Shown here piece by piece: positions 11,512 to 21,200 of a DNA stretch of 64,000 nt. The position numbers and the translations under genes are program-made. Source of the DNA: Apiosordaria backusii (taxonomy: Eukaryota; Ascomycota; Sordariomycetes; Sordariales; Lasiosphaeriaceae). How positions within the stretch are numbered: position 1 is the first letter of the stretch; each line of letters begins with the position of its first letter. A model generated the notes under the pieces. It worked only from the letters and a program-made list of their open reading frames with translations, did no database searches and had not been told where the DNA came from. The stretch spans positions 372,001-436,000 of the forward strand of contig JAUKTV010000007.1 in the NCBI GenBank assembly GCA_030549205.1, given 5' to 3'.

Positions 11512-12190
11512 TTTGAACGGATCAACAAACGAGACAAGGAAGAGGTATGGTTGGCGATGGTGTTGTGTTCTAGCTTGTTGATGCTAGTTGCTTGTTGGTT
11601 GAAGAGTGCCGGGTACTCTGAGGCCTGATACTGTGTGTGATGAAGAGAAAAGGGAGAAGCATGAAATAGAGGGAGAGGAGGCTTTAAATATGGAGGTCTG
11701 AGAAGGAACACGAGGCAGTAGAAGGCAGACAAGTTTTTCTAAGTCCTCACATCCGTCAAACTACCTAAATTCCGGGGCATCAACTCAACAATTCTCTCTC
11801 TTATCAGGTCACTTGGTCGACGCCATAAAAGTGTGAGGCCTGGCTGTCATGATTCGTGTTGCAGATTGCCCCAAAAGCTGTGGCAGAATTCTAATCATCA
11901 GGCACGGCAGACCACCATAAAGGTTCCACAGAGGGGTCTCGTTGCAAGGCCCTTATCTTCGAACCAGAGTCGTGGGCCCGGCTCTGGGCAAGATAACCTG
12001 AACAGGACCGAGAAGGTTCCTGAAGGAGGCAGCAGTTGGGGACGTCTTCGAGAGCTACAGCCACGTACCACAACGGGGCAATACTGGGAGTGAACCTTGC
12101 CGCCGGACAAAAACCGAAAGTCCCAGCTGAACATCATGTCCACCATGAACATCATATCTACGCTCTAGTGGCCCCGTAAAAAGGATTGCT

Positions 12191-12219
12191 CTAAGGGCCC
12201 TGATTAGCTCAGGCCCTAG
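12191..12219. repeat. Imperfect inverted repeat (hairpin-like)
   Basis: The arms CTAAGGGCCCTGA and TCAGGCCCTAG are near reverse complements around a short spacer. It could be a remnant of a small element or a chance hairpin. Confidence 0.4.
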
Positions 12220-13387
12220 AACTAAGGCTTCCTATTGGTCGATTTAATCGTAAGATTGCCTTGCAATTGAACGATTACTACAGCTAGGAATTAAACCCTA
12301 GCCTTGCGATAAGAAGGAGCCCCGGCCTGGCCGGCCAGTAGCTGTGGGGCCTGGACAGGCTGTTCGACGTGGACATGATGTTTGAATTGGACATAGGGTT
12401 CAACGGTGGCCACCATGTCCCCAGATAGGGATTTCCCACTATGGCAGGAATCAAAGACGAACAAGAAATCAGACATCTCAACCACGACACATCGTATTAT
12501 TTCTCAATTGACACTATCTGCTTCTCAATGATCTTCTAATTCATTCCCATTAGTTGGATTCCTGTTTGCTGATGTGGTCGGCCAATCGTACCCTCGTGGG
12601 GTGCCCGTATCTCAGCCGCCTAATCAGCCAGAAGCAAAAGGACGGTTGTGAATTTCTACTTCTTAGGATGGCGTTCGGTGGCGTGCGCCATGATTCACAC
12701 ACAGTACATCAGCGCCACAGTACGCTACCCGCATTAGCTGCATGAGGTATCGTCGACATGGAACACATCCCGCAGAGCAGCGAGTGGTTACCACGAGGCT
12801 TTTCCAGAAAGATAACGACATATATTTCGCTGTCACGACCGTTTCCAGCCGTCGTATTGGCATAATTTAGGCAATAGCTGATAATGCTTGCAACCTCGTT
12901 TCTAGCTTTCGCCTCTTCACCTCGTCAGCAGAACGAACGACACGCAGTCCCAGCCCGAATTCCATCGATCATTTTTCTTTCAAACACTCCATTTCCCGCC
13001 TTGTATTCTCCCTATCTCGACAGCGAAGCCTGAGCGATATCTCACAAGAATCTGCGCTAGGGTTTCAATCCCATTCCCAGATCATCGAAAGCTGACCTGA
13101 CATCTAGGATCCCATACCCGACGAGGATGACGGCGACGACGACGACGGCGATTCTCAACAACCAGACGCATGTCTCAGTGATCATAAATCCATCCACAGC
13201 AACACGTCCATCGACACATGATCTATCGCCGTATCCCCATCAACGACATCTCCCCATCGGCGTTTGCAACCCCATCATCATCGATCCCCGGCCCTGTCTT
13301 CCTGGGCGACCACAACAAAAACTATCGTTGCGTTACGCATAGTTTAGCTCAAACTCTCAGCGCGCCACAACTGCAATACTGTCCCAT

Positions 13388-13498
13388 CTACAACTACAAA
13401 TCAACAACTACACGTCATCAAGGTCCAAGGATCCATAATTTCTGGCCCAGCTACAACTACAAATCAACAACTACACGTCATCAAGGTCCAAGGATCCA
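13388..13498 (+). repeat. 48-bp perfect direct repeat, period 63
   Basis: Copies at 13388-13435 and 13451-13498 are identical over 48 bases (start CTACAACTACAAATCAACAA, end CCAAGGATCCA), separated by 15 unrelated bases. Perfect identity implies a recent duplication. Confidence 0.95.
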
Positions 13499-14053
13499 GC
13501 ACTATCACTGCAGGAACACCGGGGGGTAGGTTGGAGGTTAGGTAGGGTGGACCGCACGCTGGGCGCTGAGAGGTGGCAGGCGACCCCTTTTCATTCCCCT
13601 TTTTCCTCCACGCACAGACCGCAGCTCAGGGGTAGTCAGAAACAAGCTCAACAGCGGGCAAAATGAAGGTATCGTGAGGTTGTTTATTTCGATTGTGATA
13701 AAAAAAAATCCATTTTTATTCATTCAATTTCGACTTGAACATTATCACATCCGTTTTTGAGGTAAAAATTCCGCGTTCTGGCGATTATTATGCGCTGTCT
13801 TGCACGGCGGGAGTGGGATTTTTGCCCCCTTTTTCGTGCATATGCGGGTGTATCACCAAGTAAACAAACCGGAAGGGCACATATCACTGGTTGTCAAAAA
13901 CTGCGGGAAAACCAACTCGCGATGTCAAAAATCACGGGAAATACAAGAAAAACGCGCCTGTTCAATAAAAACGATTCAGAAAATGCGAAAATCGACGAGA
14001 AATCGTTCATTTCACCCCCAAAATGCCCATTTTGCTGCAAAATCCATGTTTTA

Positions 14054-14169
14054 TTCGCTGGAAATCGTCCAATATCAAAATGTCCTTTCTGCCGTCCTCT
14101 TGCGCCTCGGTTTTGGCCGGCAAACCGCCAAATATCGGATATGTGCAATTCTGCCGCCCTCTTTCGCCG
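14054..14169 (+). repeat. Degenerate tandem repeat, period about 59 bp
   Basis: Two diverged copies (14054-14106 and 14113-14169) align through TTsGCyGG, AATATC, an ATGT block and CTGCCGyCCTCTT. They sit in the AT-richer segment downstream of Dcr2. Confidence 0.65.
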
Positions 14170-14318
14170 TCAGTGCACACGCACGCCCAATTCACAAAAA
14201 TCCCTGCCGCTTCATAAAGCGCAAAAAAACCATTGTATGTAATATTCCCTGTAATTTTACCATTCCAACATCCCCCCCACCCCTCCCACCCCTCCCCTCC
14301 CTCTACCTAGGTACCGTA

Positions 14319-16615
14319 TCAACCCTGCATAGGCGCCACAACTCTCCCGCCATCGACAATAATCAGCTCGTCAATCTTCTTCCCCGTGTCCTCCCCCCAC
14401 TCGGACCTCTTCCACGTCGTGATCCTCGCCTCGTTGGTGTTGAAGTCAAATATTCGGATCTTGCGGTGGAAGCCTCCGTACCCTGCGTACCCCCCAAAAC
14501 CGGTGGCGCCGGCGTAGCACATCCACAGTGCGGGCTTGTTATCTGGTTCTGTCGACTTCAAGCCACAGTATTCGTTCACATGGTCGCTGAAAGGCAAAGT
14601 GAGTCAGCTTTCTTAGCCAAAAGTTCCTTTTCGGGGGGTGTACCGGATTTGAGCGACATGTGGAAAGGGGGCAAGGATGTGGATAGGCCTAAAAACGAGG
14701 CTAAAAGGTTGGGCCTCGTAATAGGTGGGGACAGGGATCGTGAGGTAGTGATCGCTCGATCGAGCTGAGGCTTTCGGTGTAGCTTTGATCGGGCGCTGCC
14801 TGATGAGAAGATGCTTTTGCCTTTCAAAGTCTCTCCTGCCTCAACTCTCTCTCACGACGCCCCAAAGTCTCTCGTCAAGGCAGATGACACATGCCCCAGC
14901 AAAGCTCATAAAGATAGGGGCAAGAAGGGGGGGGGGGGGGGGGGGGGGCAAGATAGCGGCAAAACCTCCAGTCCCCACAGACCGTAAGCTGGCTGAGACA
15001 GAAGAACTCAGCAGCCACCCATGGAAGACCACGAGCAGCTGGCCGTGAAAGACACCAGCGACGACCACCACCCCAACCCACCCCAACCCCACAGCGCACA
15101 AACGAAACAAGGGAAAAAGACTTACTGCCCACAGCTCACCATCATAACCCCCTCCTCCACCAACGCATCATAAAACCCAGAGTTATACACGGGCGCCGTG
15201 CTCGGCTCCTTCCACTCCCCCACCAGCGTCAAATTCTCATCCCTATACTCCGGAATGGGAATGTGTATAAACGCAACATCCATATGATGCCTCCTATACT
15301 CCTTGTGTGCCTTCTTCAACCCCTTCGCCGTGCTCTGAAACCAGTCAATCTGGTTCTTCTTCAACCAGTCGTACCCATGATACTTTCTCTCATTCGGCGA
15401 GTACGCATGCGTGTCGAGCAGGTACACCGTGATCGCCGAATGCCCCGAGCTCCCCTGGGCCAGCACCTCAATGTAGTAGTTCCCCACCCCGTCAATCTTC
15501 TCCGGCCCTGCCCTCGAGAGGGAATACGGCAGCCTCTCAATCAGCTCCATCTGTGCCGCTCTCGACATGGACCCCTCGTCGTCGTGGTTACCAAAGATGG
15601 ACACATATGGGATTTTGTGCTTGATGAGCAGCTGGGCGTACTTGAAGATGGCGGACTGCGTGTCGGGGGAAGTTTCCCCGTTGACTTGATCCCCGCTCAA
15701 CACAACCAAATCTGGTTTTTCTTCCTCAATCACCCTCTCGACGAAGTCAATCGTTCGAGTGTCGGCCTCGCATTTCCCGCCGTGCTTCTCGTCCCATCCC
15801 CCAGGCAGGCTATCCCTGCATTTTCCCACTCCTGTCGAGAAATGCAGGTCGGCCAGCTGCATTATCTTGAACCGGCCATTCTCCCTCACCCGTGGGACTG
15901 GTTTTGGCGCCTCTACAGGAGCTCCCCTGCGAACGGTGATGTGCGCAGCATGGAATTTACTTCCCCCATCGAGCAGCAGCGACGTGCTGCCCGTCATCGC
16001 CCACCCCGCCCTGGCTTCTATCGCGTCGTCCCCAAAGAGGACATCCACCGCCGTAACGGCGGCTTTAGAGTCCGACGCCCCGCGTTTGGAACTGCGCTTG
16101 AGCCACAGGCCGCCGGGGCGGGGTTCCCATTTCTCGTCGGAATCCAAACTTTCGGAGGACTTCGAGGGGTTCAACCTCCCTACGGTGACGTCGATTACTA
16201 CTTTGTCGTTTGACGTTAATTCCTCCTCTCTTTTTCTTTGGACGTGCAGGTACGCGCTGGTGAGCATCGACTGCTTGAGGTACAAGTCCTTTTCCACCCT
16301 GTGCCAGACATTGTTGTCGAGCTTGCAGCTCGAAAATGGGTTCAACGATGAGCATGTCTTGAGGGTGATGTCGGTGATGACAGAGCCGTGGTGGTGGGTG
16401 GGGAGGTAGGTGTGGATGGCGTTGGGCAGGACGCGGTAGTGCCGATCAAGGAAGAAGATCACGATGAAGGTGAAGAGGGCAGCAGTGGAGGTTTGGACTA
16501 TTGTCCGGACCTACGGAGAGGGTGTTAGCGGCGGGTGAGGACCATTATGTATGCAGGGCATACAGAGTAGATCAGGCAGAGAATGAGAGAGAAAACATAC
16601 AATTCGTCTGGTCAT
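14319..16615 (-). CDS. DCR2: Dcr2-type metallophosphoesterase, membrane-anchored
   Basis: Calcineurin-like/purple-acid-type phosphatase related to yeast Dcr2, which promotes cell-cycle Start and opposes Ire1 signalling (family knowledge). Exons: 16615..16601 (15 nt, MTRRI), 16510..15126 and 14586..14319; about 555 residues. A single N-terminal membrane anchor (STAALFTFIVIFFL, residues about 12-25) is followed by a lumenal-like N-domain. Metal-binding motifs are complete: ADLHFS near 226-228, SGDQVNG near 279, FGNHDDEGS near 313 and CGHDHVNEY at 466-469. The last motif is split by intron 2, which at 539 nt is far longer than the other introns of the window and contains a 22-base homopolymer. 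The start codon rests on a tiny first exon with a good GTATGT donor and in-phase join. Confidence 0.92.
14927..14948. repeat. G22 homopolymer (C22 on the coding strand) in the Dcr2 intron
   Basis: Twenty-two consecutive G on the plus strand within the 539-nt last intron. On the transcript it is an uninterrupted C tract. Confidence 0.9.
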
Positions 16616-18284
16616 TGTGATGGCTGGTTTTGTACAGAACGAAAGAGAAAAAGCAAAAGTGTTTAAAAGGCTAATAACTTGACGATAGGTCTACCTAACC
16701 CGCCGACTGTTGAAAAGACAGAGACCTCCCCCCGTCTGGTGTCACGATGTATATATGGAATCGATCAATCCGTCCGCTTTTGTCTGTCCGATATACTGAT
16801 ATTTCTACCTCGAACCGAAGGAGGCGCAAGAGAATAGATCTAGGACTGGCCGCGCGTGGAGGGTGAGCAGCAGCAGCAGTCGTCGAGGGTCTATGCCCAT
16901 CTTTCCACCATGTCGGCCACGAGAAGAACTCAGGCTGTGTCTTGTCTCTTGTTTCTATCTGCCGGCCGTTGTCCTCGGTGCCGTCGTTCGTTTTCGGTTC
17001 GATCGGTCGCCGAATTCGATGCCGGCTTGCGGCTTTGTCGAATAGAGTTTGGATTCGACAGAGTTTGGATTCGACAATTGGACTGAGGGCACAATCTTTA
17101 AATGCCAAGTTGAAAATGTCTTCTCGCGCGTGTGATTCAGGCGGTGCGCGAAAGCCACAAAAGTAAGCAGAGCTCAAGGTTTCTGGCAATGCCGTCGTCG
17201 CAAAGATATGTATAGAAGTTACTTATGGGTTGGAGTCGCTGGCAAAAAAGTTGGAAAGGGGATGATTGAGTGTCCCAGACAGGCATGGTGTCCCAGGCAG
17301 GCAAGGGCACTGAGGTGGCATGCCGATATTCGTAATCCGGGGTAGGGCGAGAACGCCCCCCGGTGCCGGCCCCGCCAAGATCTGGTGTTAAAGTGGGATG
17401 CGGTAAAAGGGTGAAACGTTCTGGATTTCAGATATTACATCGGATACATGATGCCGCTGAAATTACTCTCTTTAAAGTGATACTGATACATGAGTAAAAC
17501 GAAATCCTGTACGCTGTATCGAACCCAACTTCTTCAGCACAACAACCTGATTGGCCCTAGCCTCCCAACATCTTGGATCATGATCAAAACCAAACACAAG
17601 GATGTAACTACCACGAGTCACCATGTGATACTTTTGAACACTTTGTTTTAACTTCATTTCATATCCCTTCACATCAATATATACATTTTCCAGCCCAGCT
17701 ATTCAATATCCAATCTCATGTCCAACGAACGTAATTCATCTTCCTTCCTGCCAGCAAGTAAAGACCGGGGGTATCTCTCCAACATCCAATCGCTCAAACG
17801 GTGGCTCAAAAAAAAATCCAAACTAATTCCCATAAAAACCAATATAAAATAAAAAAAGCAAATTTCATAACTCCATAACGTTCATTGTCTTCATCCCCCT
17901 TCAAGCGTGGTTATCCATCCAGTGGGGTTCCATTCGTGTATTCTTTCCTCCATCTACCCCTCGAACGTATTACTCAAAAATGTTGTTTATTAATATGTGT
18001 GTGTGTCCCTCCTCGCTCCTGTCGATTTTGAAGACTTTGCGAAGCGAAAATGGTGTAAGCCGTGCTGTGTTTACCGGCTTTGATGATGATGATGATGATG
18101 AGAAGAGGAGCTGAAAATGTATGTCGTGTACAAAAGGTAAAAGATGGGCTCGCGCCCTCTTGGTCTTTGTCATCTTTCTTTCTTTGCGGTCTTGTAGTAG
18201 GAAATCTTTTTCGAAAAATGCCGACTGTGTGAAATAAGGTTTTTGTTTGTTGTCTTGCGTCATTGTGGTTGCTGAGTGAAAAAC
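16616..18284. other. Intergenic: Dcr2 promoter and 3' flank of the methyltransferase-like gene
   Basis: 1.7 kb. It contains a 16-bp perfect tandem duplication (AGAGTTTGGATTCGAC, 17044-17075) and a (GAT)n run near 18081-18101, probably in the 3' UTR of the downstream gene. No gene recognised. Confidence 0.55.
18081..18101. repeat. (TGA)n trinucleotide microsatellite
   Basis: About seven TGA/GAT units in the probable 3' UTR of the gene at 18285-22859. Confidence 0.9.
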
Positions 18285-21200
18285 TCAAATACTTGCCACC
18301 CTGGCCCTATTCCCATCCGGCACCCTCCCATAACAAACCATCAACTTCAAACTCGTCCCCCACTCCTCACACTCCTTCACCAGCCCCTTGTCCCTCCACA
18401 TGCTCTCCTTCGACCCTGGCCACCCAGCGCCCGGATTGCCAACCCCCGCGCTCTCATAGCACCTCGTGTACCACCACCTCCCCACCTTGGCAACCATACT
18501 CGTGATGCTCTCATCAGCGACAGGTCCCTCTTCGCTCATCAGCTCCGGCAAGCTCCGTTCATCCTTTTTAGCATTGTTACTCTTGACACCGCTACCGCCA
18601 AAGGAAACCCTCGATGATCTCGTAGCCGGGCTCGCGACGGGGATGCCAACTCTGCAGGTCTTGACGTCTGTGAAGCCCTTCCTGTTAATCAGCCGCAAGA
18701 TCAAGTCTGATGTCGACCCAAGACTGGTATCAGGCGCGCGCGCGTGAATCCGCTCCTTGAGACGGCGGACGGCTCGGCGGCCGCGGTTGCCCATGTTGTT
18801 AAAGTCCACATCAAGAATCGAGAGCTCGATGAAGCCACCTGGCTTGAGAACGCGGCGGGCTTCCGAGATGATGTTTCGGTAGTGCGACTCTGGCCCTGCA
18901 GCCGGGAAGCGGAAGACAACCGCAGTGAAAGACTGGGCACCGAAAGGGAACTTGTCAAGGTGGGAGAGATACTGAATTTGGTGATGATTAGGCGGGCTCA
19001 ACGGAATGGTAGCGCTGGACGAGGTTGAATTGCGGCTGTGAGGTTCGGCAGGCAGCGGGGCGCGAGGGGAGAGGTTGAAGAATGTCGCAGCGGGGTAGGT
19101 CTCGGCGGCGTAGAAGCTCCAGTCGTCGTTTCCTAGGCCATCGACTACCAGGATGGAGGGCCGCTTGAGAGAGCCAACATCGGGGATCAGCTCATCGCGG
19201 ATAGGACTGAACAGGACGTGTCCAAATGTGAGCCACTTCGAGACTGTCATGGAGCCAACACGGAGGTTGACTTGGGAAGTTGGTGTGATCTCTTCCGAGC
19301 TTTGGCTGCTGCAGCTGCCGGACGAGTTTCGGGTCTGGTGAGCCTGTACCGGCGTGTTGTCGGCCTGTGGTGCCGGTTCGGGCTTTTCAGGCTCGGCGGC
19401 TACGGCTATGATGTCGGCAGTCGGGATGGAGACGCAGATAGACATTCCAGTATCCAGAGCCCTTCGAACCTCCTCGGCCATATCATTGGTGTAGACGCTG
19501 GAGCTTGTTTGCTCCATGCCTGCACGCAAGGTTTGGACCAAGCTAGGTAAAGGCGGAGGGCTGAGAGTAGGTGACTCCAATGCTGGCTCGATCCGCTTGG
19601 AATTTCCCTTTGAAGAACCCTCCAGGCGCAGCGGCTTCGGCCAGGCCTTTCCCCCGATGGCAGAGAACCTGATGGTGTCATCCCCGAGCAAATCGTTGTA
19701 CTCGTCCCAAATCTCATCTTCCACAAGGGGAGCATTGGGGTCCGGGACGACGGCAGTGGCCTCTGCATAGTTGAAGAAACCACCTGAACTACTCGAAGAG
19801 GTTGTGGTACATTGAGAGTTCTTCCTCGGTGAAAAGGAAAGGAATTCTTGGTGGGAGCGGTTCGGATCGACAGGAGACAGTCTTGGGATACCATAGATCA
19901 AGGCTGAAATGTTGCTAATGCTTTGCTCCGTCAACTCGTGCTGGACGAGCTCGGGTGTCAGGTCTTGGGGGGGTTTCGAACCCGTGGCCACAGAGTCCGC
20001 ATCTTGAAGGATGGGCTTCGCTGCTGATGCTTGGATGCTTCGTCTGTTGAATGGCCTCGAAAAACTGGGGGGCGAGAGTTGTTCTGTTCTGGCACTGACA
20101 ACCTTTGGGATCCGGCCAACTTGGGGAAGTCTGCTCGGTCGAGGCGGGGCTTGACGTGGTGGAGGCATGACTGGCCTCTCGGGTTGCCGGGCCGGAGCGG
20201 TGGGCATCATTGAAATGTTGGCGGGAGAGGTGACGGTGCGCTTCGGGGCAATCGACGACGACGGGGCGGTTGTTTGGGGTGCTGGAATTTGAGTTGTCGA
20301 TTGTCTCTTCTCTTCCCTAGCACTCACTGCCGGCTGAACTGGCGGTGTCTCTGTCCGTTTGGCTTCACGAAGCACCTCTTCAAGGTCGGGGGTCTCTGCA
20401 TCCTCTGGCTCTGATGAATCGATCAAGGTGTAGAAGGCGACGGGCTTGCTTGGGGGTGCTTCCACGGCAGCCAATATGGGTTTCCCTGGCTCTGCCTGTT
20501 TCTCCGCAGCAGGTTGGCTGTGGGATCGACCAAAAAAGTTCCACTTGCGGGGAGATCGAGAACGTTTTATGAGTTTCTTCGGGGCCGAGGTGGTCGAGGC
20601 GGCCGGCTCCGTTTTGGCCTTGGCTAGGCCTATGGAAGGGTCAAAGATGGAGTCGTCCGACATGATGCTGGCGTCTAAGCTGGTGAGAGAGGGTGACACA
20701 ACTTGAGGCCGGGTGACGATCGGCTTAGGCAGTCTTGGAGGCTCTTGTTCACCAGACTTGAGCCGCTGCATAGATCTCCGAAGGGCGAGGGTAGGCTTCA
20801 ACGTTTGGGCCTCAGAGACACTGCTTGCCGAGGGACGGCGAGAAGCAGGCGCAGGGGATGGTGTAACTCCGCGTGGAATAGGTGACGGCCACAATGAGTT
20901 GCGCGGTGGCTCGCGAGACGACAGCGAGATTTGTGAGCTATTCCTGGATTCGATGCTGGGGCGCCGGAGGGATATGCTCTGGCTGCTTTCGGTGCGTGTC
21001 AGCTCAGAGCTTGCATTTCTGTTCTCGACAATCTCGCCCCCAGCAATAATCACCGGTGCCATCCGTTCCGCAAGAAATGAATCGCCTGGCACGCTCTCCT
21101 GTGAGGACATGGTCCCGGGTATTACACGACCAGGGAGGGTGGTGCTGCTTCTCCGACGTGCATGTCCTAGCCGCCCATAGCCCTCGTGCCCTGTACCAGC

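Larger units (their letters stand above)
11512..14318. other. Intergenic accessory stretch with repeats
   Basis: 2.8 kb between the Q-rich gene start and the Dcr2 stop. It holds a TATA-like TTTAAATA at 11683-11690 about 170 nt upstream of the Q-rich gene ATG, an imperfect inverted repeat at 12191-12219, an Asp-rich open frame fragment near 13108-13220, a 48-bp direct repeat at 13388-13498, and an AT-richer, oddly composed segment at about 13690-14260 with a degenerate 59-bp repeat. No intact gene seen. Confidence 0.55.

Noticed and set aside
13790..14242. Open frame with two CPFC words, zinc-knuckle-like
   Set aside because: The CPFC words come from the same locally repetitive DNA, and the rest has no zinc-finger spacing.
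13800..14768. 322-residue plus-strand open frame
   Set aside because: It starts without ATG, runs through the AT-richer repeat segment and continues antisense through Dcr2 exon 3 and its intron; no domain is recognisable.
15263..16213. 316-residue plus-strand frame antisense to Dcr2
   Set aside because: It is a shadow of a well-supported minus-strand gene with complete catalytic motifs.
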